A DNA stretch of 64,000 bases from Crotophaga sulcirostris. Lineage: Eukaryota; Chordata; Aves; Cuculiformes; Crotophagidae. Under the pieces are notes generated by a model. That model was not told the origin of the DNA. It ran no database searches and saw nothing but the letters and a program-made list of their open reading frames with translations. Below are positions 23,131 through 35,000 of the stretch, one piece after another (the first letter of the stretch is position 1; each line of letters opens with the position of its first letter). The position numbers and the translations under genes were made by a program. The stretch spans positions 186,001 to 250,000 of the forward strand of contig VYZB01000222.1 of NCBI GenBank assembly GCA_013397455.1, written 5' to 3'.

Positions 23131-24607
23131 AAACAACCACTTGCAGCCAGTGCACTGGCTGCTTTTTATTTTGCTGTAGCTCAAGATTGGATAATCCTGA
23201 TTTAGAGTCAGGAGGTAGACAAAACCCAGTTCTGCTCTCAGAGCCTGGCTTCAGAGCCTCATGTATTGACTATCTGTCTGATGAATAAAAACTTCTCTGA
23301 GCTGAGATGGAACAATAAATATACTTCTAGCAAGTGATTTGGACTAGAAAGAAGCACCATTTCTTGGTGCTTCTGGGCAATTTAAACCATTCACTCATCT
23401 AAGGCTCATCACAGCTCAACAGGTCTACGTGCTCTGTCCTGGAAACCTGTTCTTCAGCCTAGAGGTCTAATGCCAGCTCTCCTTCTCCCTATAGAAGACC
23501 TATATAATGTTTTTTTTAAGCTTCATTCTCTTCACTGCCCACTGGCTTTAGTAGGATTAGTGAGTCCTATAAGAAACAAATAAATTATTCTCTTCCCTAG
23601 CAAATTACTTCTTTTTAAGAATCAAACAACCTTTTCTGTGGATCACTTTCCATAGATCTGTATAGTTTTCTAGATGGTTAAAATGGCCTGTGCAACCTTA
23701 CATATATCTCCTGCCCTAGCACAAACACTTAAAGATGGGTAGAAACAGCAAAAGGTGTTGCTGCCACATGCCAACACACTATTTTGCAGTCAGCCAGAAG
23801 AGAGCCTCCTCCAATGAAACCTTTGAAACCTTTGATGAAATGATAGCAACCAGCTTGCAGCTGGATATTAAAGTGGCATAAATCAGCCAAAGAACAAGTT
23901 AGAGCATATGCCTTTTATGATTTGGGAATGGTGTGTGTTTTTAACCTTGCTGAACTGCATGGATGTTCCTGGGTTGGATGGGCAAGAATTACTCTGCCCC
24001 TGAATGGGGATGGCATTAAGGTCAGTGATAGCAGTTTCTGTCAGGGACAACCTGGTGAGGCGTCCACAGGTGTTCTTCATTCCTTTTGTGGCTGAACAGG
24101 GGGACCTCAGAGGAAGGAAAGAAGTACTTTGCAATGAGAAGAGAGGAAGGAAAGAAATTAGCTGGGAAGCAACTCCTCAGTCCCCTGGAGGGGTGTTAAG
24201 AAAAGACCATCCTAGAAATTTTGCCAGGTTTTTAATAATTTAGCCTCAAAGCTCCCAGTGAAGAAGAGGACCGAAGTTGCATAAAGCTGTGAACATTGCC
24301 AACTACTGCTTTTTGCAGCAGCCTGGAGATTCTGAGAAGCCTGAGCATCCTATGAAGGATTTGGATGCAGTCCCACAGGGAGTCAAAGAAGTAAATTATC
24401 TCAGAGAAGAGCTCTAGGTGAACATTATTAGCTACATTTTGCATCTGAACTCATGCCTGTAAATCCTAGAAAGCTTTGCAAAGGTTGGGAATCTTTCCTA
24501 GAAATATGGTCTTACAGTTGCTATTGATAATATCTATCGTTTCAAATATTACAATATATGCATTATCCAAATGTTGTATACATGTTCATGGTCTAGTGTA
24601 TTCAAGG
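23131..24607. other. Unassigned non-coding DNA
   Basis: No gene or known repeat recognised. The 23883-24243 part is more GC-rich with overlapping open frames on both strands, none identifiable. Confidence 0.55.
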
Positions 24608-24615
24608 TTGTAAAG
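24608..24615. repeat. 8-bp target-site duplication, left of hAT MITE 2
   Basis: TTGTAAAG, identical to 24795-24802. A perfect 8-bp duplication fixes the ends of the element and supports the hAT assignment. Confidence 0.9.
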
Positions 24616-24794
24616 CAGGGGTGTCAAACTCGTGGCTCCCGCCGTTCTCCTGCTCCTGCAGCGTAACGCGCGTCACACACTGCACACGTGCCCAGCGCTG
24701 GCAGGAGCGCAGGGAAGGAGCTCAGCACTGCCAACGGGTACAAACAGGGTGGAGGGACGGATTTGGCCCATAGGCTGTGAGTTTGACACCCGTG
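24616..24794 (-). mobile_element. hAT-type MITE, copy 2 (179 bp)
   Basis: Same family as 10528-10730, in the opposite orientation. The terminal inverted repeats are CAGGGGTGTCAAACTC at 24616 and GAGTTTGACACCCGTG ending at 24794, with one mismatch between the arms. The flanks TTGTAAAG (24608-24615) and TTGTAAAG (24795-24802) are a perfect 8-bp target duplication. The interior carries several CpG sites, such as AACGCGCGTCAC, which neutral decay would normally remove. It lacks about 24 bases present in copy 1, and there is no coding capacity. Confidence 0.92.
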
Positions 24795-24802
24795 TTGTAA
24801 AG
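24795..24802. repeat. 8-bp target-site duplication, right of hAT MITE 2
   Basis: TTGTAAAG directly after the right terminal inverted repeat, identical to the left copy. Confidence 0.9.
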
Positions 24803-27800
24803 GCAAAAGAAGTGATTTGTGTGATCTCTTTGTATATAAGCTTATTTTCTTTACTATGAGGAAAAAAATGTGTTTTGCAGCTATGCTATGCATAATTTCA
24901 TGACACGATTGTAGTTCATTGTAACTGAACACATTTTATACATAGAATATAGACATATTGCATTGGCATATAGATAGGATGTGCTGGAGGCAGGAAAATA
25001 AATAATTGAAGTGAGGCCCTGGATCTTGCTATCATTCAGACTCTAAAAGATTTAGATATACTACCCTTGACTGTTTGATTTGTAGAAGATCCTTAAAATA
25101 CTCCAAGACAGTGACTTCTCCTATACATTGTTGTCCACCTAACATCTTTAAAAGTAGCTAGTGTTAAAAACAATTACGATTATGATTAGGCTCATCAAGA
25201 TCTCAAAGTACTCAAACACTTTCCCAACAGAACCTGCAAATACACCCTACTCCACCCCAGAAAGCTGGTGCTAGCCCAGCCATCGAGCCAAGCAGACTGC
25301 ATTCCCCGCTCCTGTCAATGCTGGGCAGCTGGGACTGGGGCAGAGAGCCAACCACAGCTACTGCACTTGTTTCTTACATACTGGATGCAATGATTTCCCC
25401 AAGTGCTTATATAAAGCACCACTACAAAGTGGTTTCTGTTAAAATGTGGTCTTAACAGATCTTCTCACTTGTGCTTCTTCTCACAAGCACTTCTTGCTTC
25501 TGCTGCTCCACCCTCTTCTGAGTGACAAGGGGAGTGGATGCGAGACATACAGGAATTTGGTCTCAAACTTTCCTAACTTTTCATTTAAACCTCACTGTTG
25601 ACAAGGGAGCACAGAAATACTACCAAAATAAAAAGAAACCCCAATGCACATATGAGGGAACATCATAGTCAAAACTGTTTCTAATTCTCCAGATGTTGAG
25701 GGACTTTTTGGTGGTGTGTGGGTGTGTTGTTGTGTGGTGGATTTCTTTTTTTTTTTTTTATACTGGCATTTAGGGAGTTCTCTTTTGTTTGCAAGAAAAG
25801 TTATTGCTATGAGTTGGCAGGAGATGCAAAAACATTTGACTTACTTTCAGCTTTGTTGTCAGCCAGACATGGTCATATATGTGAGAAGTGCCTCCCAGTG
25901 TTCTAAAACTTACTGAATTTTCTGGGGAATGTGGTTATCTTTTGGTATTTCTCTCTTTTTCCATCACTTGTGATTGTCTGATTGTAAATAAGTTCAGTGC
26001 CCTAAGCAACAACATTTCCAAAACCATGCATGCTATGGTAAAAATGTCACTTATACGAAGATGAAATTTAATTACTATTTTCAGTACTGCTTGGAGCATT
26101 CAGTTTCATGTTCTGTACAAATGAAACAACCTGCTTTCACAAAACAACTTACCATTTTCTCCCCTTTCTGGTTCCACTGTGAAAACCTCTATCTCTTTTC
26201 AGGGTTACCTACTCACTTAAAATAATGCTTCTGCCCTTGCTAAAAGTCCCTAGGAGGACTGCCCCCCAGTTAAGGGAATAATGAGTGGGAGACTTTTAGC
26301 AGTAGCAAACTAGAGATTCTAAGTATCAGAAGGTAACAAAACAGGAGGTTGCCTGAAATTGATCTGTTTGTTAATCTGTTAATCCATAGATAAAATGTTT
26401 TTAATAATATTCATGAAATTCATGATAGGATCATGAGTGACAACTTGTATTTTGCCATTAAAGGCACAGAGTAACAACTTGCTATATGGATTTACTACCT
26501 ATGTGCCTTGCAAAGGACAAGCCCCAAAGGGACAACATTTCAATGTGTTTGAAAAGAAGGGAAAGGACAGGTAGATGTGCAACTCTTCCGTACCTTTTTG
26601 CTTTCAAATACAGCTCCTGGAATAATTAGCCACACAGCCACTGCAGCTGTTGTAATTAGTCTTAACCCCAGAGTTAACCATCTACTTATGTTGAGTCAGT
26701 AGTGGTTGCAGGTCTCTAAAAAGGAAGTAAGGGACATAGTGTCTAGATCCAGAGTATTGCTTCAGCCTTGAAATATTCTTTTAAAACCGGAACTTTTGAC
26801 AATTTGCAATTCTTGCAAAATTGTATTGTGTAACAACGAAGTTGTGACAAAGCCTGAAAGGTAACAAAACTAAAGTGGTAAGTGGGCATACAACTTACAA
26901 ACTGTCTCCCTTCTCCTTTGGTGTCACACAAGTCTTTCCTGTAGTTCTTGTAGAAAAGAGATCATGAGGGACTGGCAGACAGGAAGCTCCTGGTTTGCAA
27001 AATATTTCTAGCACCAGGTACAACTTTATTTGCTGCAAAACCTAGAGTCCAGATTACCTATAGCTAATCCTCTTTCACAGGTAGAGAAGGCACAAGAAGG
27101 GAAAGAGAGTGCTGACCTGAGTTTTGTCATAAGCAGGGTGAGATGAAGGCTGAATTCTATTTTAGGTTATGACAGGAATGACACTGGCCTTTTTTTTGTA
27201 ATTTTAAGATTGTTAGTTCAGGTTCTTGGGATACAGTTGACCTGATGGCTCAGCGGTTTATCTAACCTGCATTGGCCTCATGCTGTGTATGCTTTGCTAA
27301 CCTATTGCTAGGCTTCTGCTACTGTACAAAGGTCTAGATTTCTGCAAAATTATCAGCACACAACACCTATCTGCTGCTTGGGATAAATGTGAAGTCTGTA
27401 AATCAGTAGGTAGATTACAGACCTTTTATTAAGACTTAGGTCTTTGCAATGTCCTTGGCAGTTCATTGCTGATGATCAGAAATATATCTATGTAGTTTCA
27501 TAAAGGCCAGTTAAGCCTTTCAGAAATAACGTCAGAAGTTGTGCTTACAGATAAGGGCAGGATCTAGGCCCCATTTCGAGTTATAATGCATCACTGTTTA
27601 TCACAGGGTACAAAAATTCGTAACTGGAGGCATCCTGTTGTGGGAAACTTTCTCTCTGTATTGAAGTAGGTTGATCACAGTTAGACTTTTATTATCTGTA
27701 TCAGTAAACATTTCCTAAATCAGACAAGCTTTTTGCATATAATACAGTAATGCCTACCACCTGACATTTACAAGGGAGAATCTCAGAGGGGAAAAAAAAA

Positions 27801-28132
27801 GGAATTTTCCCGATTTTCACCATTGGTTGTTTATGGTGACATCTTTAACTACAGGCTTGTCTTGTTAATTGATTTAATTATTTAAGGTATTAATTTATTT
27901 ACTGATCACAAAATTAGTATTTGTGTCTCTGACAACCTTAGAACTTGGAAGAACAGCCAAGGTCTTTTTAATGCTCCTTCAGACTATTAAGTAAGAAGGT
28001 ATTTCCTGTGTAGTGGGTAAAAACAGATGAAGAAATCTGGTTTCTTTCTTTCTTTTTTTGAAATGCTCCCTTTATAGCCATTAGAAAATTGTCCTAGCAG
28101 CATTTTTTGTTCTTTTTTCCTCTTTTTTCTAG
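24803..28132. other. Unassigned non-coding DNA
   Basis: No gene recognised. It contains a GT-rich and poly-T patch at 25709-25759. A palindrome-like ATTCATGAAATTCATGAT lies near 26410-26427. Open frames are short. Confidence 0.55.
25709..25759 (+). repeat. GT-rich patch followed by poly-T
   Basis: Imperfect GGTGTGTGGGTGTG units at 25709-25740, then a 14-base T run at 25746-25759. Low-complexity sequence. Confidence 0.75.
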
Positions 28133-28206
28133 TTTCACCATAAATCCGAACGAAGATCAGGATTTTACTACAATTATAGATGAGCCACATGTAATCCTTC
28201 GGAAAG
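28133..28206 (+). other. Exon-like segment (74 bp), unconfirmed
   Basis: A long T/C tract (28101-28130) ends in CTAG just before 28133, and GAAAG|GTACAT at 28206/28207 could serve as a donor. Between them the second frame is open and reads FTINPNEDQDFTTIIDEP and onward to LRK, with acidic and polar residues in a protein-like mix; the other two plus frames have stops. A 74-bp length would shift phase, so neighbouring exons would have to match. I do not recognise the peptide and no partner exon is identified. The minus strand is also open here, so chance is quite possible. Confidence 0.25.
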
Positions 28207-29983
28207 GTACATCTTCTTTTATATGTTAGCATCTGTAAGCCAGAACTCCAGTGAAAATGTGTGTTTCCTTTCTCCCCTCAGAGCCCTTTCCAAAGTGCAC
28301 ACAACCATATATTTCTAGATAGTGTGTTGTTGAGGCATCTAATCACTTGTAATGTGTGCTCTCTTCCACAAGAAATGAAGCTGCTATGTCCTTTTACTAG
28401 GGGTTAATCTTTCCGTCTTTTACCCTTTGAGTTGCTGCCAATCAACTATTATTTATAAACTAAGCTTATGGGTGATGATGGCAATCTCATAAGTCACTAC
28501 CCAGTTTCTGAGTCTACTGGTGTAAATTCAAGCATGTATGGCTACCCATTTCTAATCTGGTCAACATAGACTAATTTTATTCCCATCTTACTGCCCATAT
28601 TGGAACATTAAGCAAGCATCCAAAGTCACTTCATTTGCCCCGTACAATTGTGCAGATCAGAAATACAGGGTAGGAACTACTTTGCTCTGGTTTCCTGAGA
28701 GATTATTGAGAAATGCTATCTACCCAGCAGTGCTTAAAAACAGGAACACTACTTCTGAAATCCTCCTCAGAAGAATGCAGTCTTGGGGGAGAGAGGGACT
28801 CTGAATTTTAGAAATGAAGGTTGATCCTTTTGAAGATGCTAAGCCTGAGATTTAGCTGTGTTTGTATGAAAAGGCCTTTTATAACTCATTCCTTTCTTTG
28901 CCTCTGAAGTTATTGCAGTCTTTCTGATAAAATCTTCACACCATACTGCTCCCAAGAGAGATGTAGAAGCAAGGAGTGGGATAGTATTATTTCATCTGTG
29001 ACTTGCACCATGCTTCAGTTAATCTCTAGATATGACATGGATGGTTAGTGTTGTGTTAATCACAAAGCAATTCTATTCAGATAAGCCTTGGCAATTTTAG
29101 ATGTTTACCCAATGAGAAATGTGTAAGTCCCTTGAACTTGCAAAACTTTCTGAAATAACAAGCACTCTGTGGGATGTCAAGTATTTTAATTCCTGCTTCA
29201 GGCTTAGTCAAAAACCTTGAAATACCTTCTTTTACTATTTTGCAACATTCCTACATCTGATGTTATTCAATAAGTGCAGAAATACAAAAAACCACAAATG
29301 TGGGTGAGGACTGTGCTAAATAAGCCTTTGAATGTGTGTTAAAAGAAGTCTCTAACAAAAACCACTTTTTCAATTCTGGGCACATATTCAGATTGCTTTA
29401 CTACTAAGTATGCATTTTATCCCTCTCATAGCAGACATGCAGCGCCACTTAAAATCCTATCTCATTTAAATAAGGTATTTCACTATTTAAAATGATTTTT
29501 AAAAAATACTGTCCAAGTCTTGTTTGAGACCCAGGGTTACCAATCACATGATGTCTAGATCTATTCTGTTAACTGTCTTCCATGCTTAGTTTGTTCCTCA
29601 GCTTGCAATAACCAACTTGAAATTTACTGCTTTATTTTACTTTCACCACTAACTTGCTTCTTGTCTAAAGATTGTTAATGTAGCTGATGGATATCTCTCT
29701 TCCTTGTCATGTTATTTTCAAAGGCTTTTTTTTCTGTTGCAAGATGTGAGGCTGATCCTATAGATGCTTACTTCGAAGCATTTAATATTAGTGGATTAGG
29801 TCAAATGGGAAAAAGTACAGTGAGCCCTTCTTTCTAACTTATACAACCCACTGAAAGACCAAAGTGAGTTGCAGCTCTGTATTCTCCTTCAGATTTAGAA
29901 AGAGAGATCTACTTACATAGCTTTCTCCTGTGTGGGGATGCTTGTCTCTCTAACCCCATTAATAGTAAGGCTCCCATGAGAAG
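28207..29983. other. Unassigned non-coding DNA
   Basis: No gene or repeat recognised. AT-rich with only short open frames. Confidence 0.6.
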
Positions 29984-30702
29984 TCAGAATCACAAAAGTG
30001 TTGGTTGGATAGGACCGCTTGAAGTCACTTTGTCCAAACTCCTTTTTGTAGCAGAAAGATTGCTAATGTTGGAGACCAGATCAGCCCTGGCTTTGTATAG
30101 ATGAGTTTTCAAAATCCACAATAACTGAGACACTATAAGCTTTCTGAGAAACAGTACTGCACTGTCCTCCTAGTGAGAAAGTTTTTCCTAGTCTCCAGCT
30201 TGAACATATCAGGACACTATTCATGAATGTCATCCTTTGTTATATTGCCTGCCACTCTCAAAAACAGTTTGGTTCCATTGTCTTTAATTTCCCTTCAAGT
30301 AGTTTTACTGGATCATTCCTTCTTCAGAAGGCTAAATGAGCCCTGCTCCTCAACCACTCCTCACAATCCATGTGCCCTGACAGTCTCAGCAACTGGACTG
30401 TCTCCAGGTCCAGGTCCTCCACATCTGTCTTGAACTCATCTCTCATCCCTAAAGTGGATGAAGTACTGCAAGTGCAGCCTTATCAGATGAAAAGGGGATA
30501 ATAACTTCTCTCAATCTGCTGGACATGCTTCTCTTAATAGGGTCATTTGCCTTATTCAGGACAAGAGTGTAAGGTTCATCAGCAAGTTTGTAGACGATAC
30601 CAAGCTGGGGGGCAGGGTTGATCTGTTAGAGGGTAGGATGGCCCTACAGAGGGACCTGGACAGACTGGAGAGATGGGCCGATTCTAATGGGATGAGGTTC
30701 AA

Positions 30703-31367
30703 NNNNNNNNNNNNNNNNNNNNNNNNNNNNNNNNNNNNNNNNNNNNNNNNNNNNNNNNNNNNNNNNNNNNNNNNNNNNNNNNNNNNNNNNNNNNNNNNNN
30801 NNNNNNNNNNNNNNNNNNNNNNNNNNNNNNNNNNNNNNNNNNNNNNNNNNNNNNNNNNNNNNNNNNNNNNNNNNNNNNNNNNNNNNNNNNNNNNNNNNNN
30901 NNNNNNNNNNNNNNNNNNNNNNNNNNNNNNNNNNNNNNNNNNNNNNNNNNNNNNNNNNNNNNNNNNNNNNNNNNNNNNNNNNNNNNNNNNNNNNNNNNNN
31001 NNNNNNNNNNNNNNNNNNNNNNNNNNNNNNNNNNNNNNNNNNNNNNNNNNNNNNNNNNNNNNNNNNNNNNNNNNNNNNNNNNNNNNNNNNNNNNNNNNNN
31101 NNNNNNNNNNNNNNNNNNNNNNNNNNNNNNNNNNNNNNNNNNNNNNNNNNNNNNNNNNNNNNNNNNNNNNNNNNNNNNNNNNNNNNNNNNNNNNNNNNNN
31201 NNNNNNNNNNNNNNNNNNNNNNNNNNNNNNNNNNNNNNNNNNNNNNNNNNNNNNNNNNNNNNNNNNNNNNNNNNNNNNNNNNNNNNNNNNNNNNNNNNNN
31301 NNNNNNNNNNNNNNNNNNNNNNNNNNNNNNNNNNNNNNNNNNNNNNNNNNNNNNNNNNNNNNNNNNN
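30703..31367. other. Assembly gap (665 N)
   Basis: A run of 665 undetermined bases. By alignment with the sister copy at 39470-40304, the missing sequence should correspond to 39528-40208, about 681 bases, the ORF2 C-terminal part. The stated gap length is therefore close to what a missing CR1 interior would need. Confidence 0.97.
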
Positions 31368-31456
31368 GGTTTAAATGATGGGTTGGTGTTAGTGTTGGGT
31401 TATAGGTTGGACTTGATGATCTCAGAGGTCCTTTCCAACCTTGTAATACTGTGATT

Positions 31457-31474
31457 AAAAAAAAAAAAAAAAAA
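31457..31474 (+). repeat. A18 run at the CR1 copy F 3' end
   Basis: Eighteen A residues directly after TACTGTGATT. CR1 elements normally end in short octamer repeats and lack poly(A), so this may be a slipped tail or A-rich target sequence. Confidence 0.85.
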
Positions 31475-31651
31475 GGTTGGTTTGTATCAATCTGGCATCC
31501 ACTGTAACCTCAGGGCATTTTGTCAGGGTTGATAATTGGCCCACTTGGTTTCCAGCCTTTACGGATGCCTGTGGTTATTATTCTCAAAGTGCAGAGCTTT
31601 GCACTTTGTGTTGAACTTCATGATGGTTTTTTTGCCCAGTCCTCCAATTTG

Positions 31652-32096
31652 TCACAGAACCATAGAATATCTGAAGTTGGAATGGACCGGTAAGCACCCC
31701 CTGCTCCTCTCAGGACTACCTAAAACTAAACCATATGACTAAGTGTCATGCAGATGCTTCTTGAATTCTGACAGGCTCAGTGTCATGACCACTTCTCTGG
31801 GGAGCCTGTTCCAGTGACTGGCCACCACTGGAGTGAAGAACCATTTCCTAGTCCAATCTGGACTTCCCCTGATGCAACTTCCTTCCATTTTCTTGTGTCC
31901 TATAGTTGGTTACCAGAGAGGAGATCAGCACCTCCCCCTCCACTGCCCCCCTTGAGGAAGTTCTAGACTGTGATGAGGTCACCCCTCAGCCTTCTCTTCT
32001 CCAACCTAAACAAATCAAGTGACCTCAGCTAATCCTTTCCCTCTCCTCTGGATGAACACTAATAGTTTGATGTCTTTTTTATATTAAGGCACCAAG
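31652..32096 (-). mobile_element. CR1 LINE copy G, 5'-truncated
   Basis: It begins TCACAGAACCATAGAATATC and passes through CTCTGGGGAGCCTGTTCCAG, AAGAACCATTTCCTAGTCC and CAGCCTTCTCTTCTCC, the usual CR1 order on the antisense strand. It fades near 32096. It is moderately diverged with no open frame. It adjoins copy E directly, so its insertion point lies at the edge of that element. Confidence 0.9.
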
Positions 32097-35000
32097 TCCC
32101 ATATATATGGCCAAGTCTCTTTGGATTGAAGCTCTGCCTTTTGTCATGTCAGACACTTATCCTAGTCTAGTATTTTGAAGGTAATCCAGAATATTTACAG
32201 GCAGATTTCTGCTCTGATTTATTCTCTTAAGAAATATTTCTCTATCCATTAACTATAGAAGAAACCATGGAAGATTTATTCTCTAAGGTAATGTTGGTTT
32301 TTGGGGGTCTTCCCTGCAAAGTGACAGTGTATGTTGGCTTTAGCTTTCAGACGTTAGGACAGTGAGAGACAGACTACAGTAGTCTTTTCTTTTCACTCTG
32401 CTGTTCAGTGCTGAAGTCTGAATAGAACAAGAGTTCTATTGTCTGCTAGGATGTTCTGCTTTGTGTCTATTTCTGCCTTCCAAATATTGTGTTTCATCTT
32501 TAACAGTTATGGAACCCATTAGGCAGAGAACAGTTTTATAACTGAACAAGCTGCGCAGACCTTTAGCCTCTTTATGCAACTTGGTGTTCAGACTGTTGGT
32601 ACATTAATAATTGTTCAGCAGAAAATGTTGGTTTGTCTTGATGCCTTTTTTGCTCTATTAAGGTTCCATTATTTGTAAATAGCGTAACTTCTGGCCAGTT
32701 AACCTATGTTGTGTTTTTCTTGTTAACCTTCTTGTTAACATCGTATTAACTACAGATGCCCCCAGTTTTTCTCAGATTTTCTTCAGATCTCCCACTTTAA
32801 TATTTTGGAAATTAAAATCCCAATGGACATATTTCTGTGCATATTCTTTCCTTTACTTGGTCTTTTCTAAGAGACCTGTGTCTTCTGCTTTTGACCATGG
32901 ACTTGGGTATATTTAGCTGCTGCAGTGGCTTTCAAACTGCTTGGGTTTTTTTTTCCCTCCCTTCCCTCCCCACCTCCCTCCAGGCAATTTGTAAATTACT
33001 TCTATTTGCAGAAGAAATGCAGGTCCTCATGTGATAACTCTGATTTCCTGCACCAGTTCATCTCTTAGAATTAGTTCATATAAAGTTTTACTAACCTGAA
33101 AATGAAAATATTTGTTTTGCTTTAGATGAAAGAAAATGGAAAAGGAATATTCTTAGGCTGTTGCTTACAGAAGAGAAAGCAGTATGTGTGGAGTGGCGAT
33201 AAGTATATGTGATATATTCTGTCTAATTTTGCCTACAGAATTCTCAGCAAAACACGTTTAACTCACTTTGTTCACTAAGAGATAAAGTTCTATTAAACAA
33301 AGCCTATTTTTGAGAAACCACAAAAATCCTTCACTTTGATATTGCTCTTCAACCAAAGCTTACAACATGAAATCAACACGCCTCATTCTATCCTTTCTCC
33401 TACAAAGCAAATACACCCTATCTCAACCCAGACGTGGGTAGGTCAAAGGCAACATATTTTAACAGGGGAAAAGATGTGCTATTACTGAGAAGGACAACAG
33501 CAAAAAGGCACTAGTCTCATGAGTGATTGGCTCTCTCTCTCTTAGCAGTAGAGATTTCTCTTTTCTGCCGCTAACCATCCTGGTTGCAGCCATATGAAAA
33601 GCCCACTGCTGAGGGGGAGTGAGTGTGACATTCTCTTCAGTGGGATTCAGAGCTAAATTAGCTCAGTCCTCCTCCCCCATTTCTTCCTTCATGGATTTCT
33701 GTGCTGTGGCTGCAATAATGAGGCACTGGGTCTCGTACAGCATGTCTTTCTAGTGCCAAAGTTCAGCTGAAGTTTGGTAGGGCTGTCTGCAAACACTTAA
33801 GTTTTCTACAGTTACACGTTACAATTTTTTAAAAAAGATTGCTTCAGTCATTCTACAGTGCACTGTCCTTGTGTCTTTCCTTTCTTTGTGGGAAGCATTA
33901 AAAAATGACCCATTTTATACGAAGAGGTGCCTAGGCTTGCAATTTCATTGTCTTCCACCCTGTTCCTGTCATGGGTGAGTTTAGCCAAGTCAGAGGACAT
34001 CTCTGGTAGCTGTCATGGATATGGTGGTTTGCTGTATTCACAGAAGTGAACTTATGGATAATAATCCTGAAAGTTTCCTGCGTTACTTTTCCCCAACGAA
34101 ATGTGGGGTGTGTATGAGAGATAGTCCAGAACAGCAGCTCACAAAGTGGTCTCTGGATTGGTGGTAGATGGAGGGCTGAGCAGCACTCTGCTCTTCAGCT
34201 AAAATAAGTAGCTGCTCCACACTGCTTTGTAAAGGAAATCACCTTTGATTTTATCAGTGTTTTCTCTTTCAACTCCAAGATCCTGATTTTGTTTGACACT
34301 AGGGCTAGACAATAAGGAGAAGAGTGCAAGAAATGCACACACGGACAACTATGAAAAAGGATGCCTAAAAAAATGGTTGTTTCTAACTGCCATGAGCTAC
34401 AGGTTGACTGAGGGTTGAAGAATGAATAATTGCTTTCCTTTTTAAATGACATACTTTCAAAGTGGTGTGGATATTCCCTTTTTTTAGTCGGTCACATGTC
34501 CTGATCCAGGCATGTGTTTTGGTTCTTTTTAAACTTGGATGAGAATTTGAAATAAATAAAATTAGCATATGCTTCAACACTGTTCTCAAGCATAAGTTCT
34601 TTCTGATTTCTAGGCCCTAACTTTTAAAAAAGCCATTATTTTTAGAATAATTTCAGGCATTCAGTATTCCCATGTGCATTCAGCTGAGATGCCTCATGGT
34701 ATATACCCCAAATTCGGATCATATGTGACAAGGGTCATGCAGAAAATGACATCTGACCCTCAGCCCTGTGCTTTAGCCACGATCCCATCCTCTGCCACTG
34801 AACTAGAGGAGTGTGCATGAGATCTCAACTAGAAATCCATGCTGTTTAACCATGCTGGTGATTTAAGTGATGAGGCTGCTAGAAGAGCAGAAACAGAGAA
34901 GTGCACTGATGGGAGCAATTGTTAAGTACTTAATTATAGAGTGCCCAAAGAAGACTGGGTGCTTTCTGGAGTACAGAGCAAGTGTTTTCTCCTTTGATAG

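Larger units (their letters stand above)
30561..31474 (+). mobile_element. Young CR1 copy F, sense orientation, spanning the assembly gap
   Basis: Left of the gap (30561-30702) the sequence encodes [20 protein letters not shown] and [11 protein letters not shown], an RT palm with an intact DD pair. Right of the gap (31368-31456) it has the CR1 3' end GGACTTGATGATCTCAGAGG and TACTGTGAT, then an A18 run at 31457-31474. The last 54 bases before the gap are identical to the copy at 39470-40304, so both belong to the same young subfamily. The element sits inside copy E in the opposite orientation. Its 5' end at about 30561 is approximate. Confidence 0.88.
29984..31651 (-). mobile_element. Ancient CR1 copy E, interrupted by a younger CR1
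   Basis: The antisense 3' end begins near 29984 (CAGAATCACAAAAGTGTTGG, a decayed CR1 tail) and similarity runs to about 30560 (CTGCTGGACATGCTTCTC, then TTTGCCTTATTCAGG). It picks up again after the inserted element at about 31475-31651, where AAGTGCAGAGCTTTGCAC and TTGAACTTCATGATGG match the next part of CR1 ORF2. Copy E is clearly older than its insert, with many substitutions and no open frame. The inserted copy occupies about 30561-31474. Confidence 0.75.

Noticed and set aside
30638..31378. 246-codon open frame
   Set aside because: All but the ends are undetermined bases. It is an artefact of reading Ns; the real ends are CR1 ORF2 and CR1 3' sequence.
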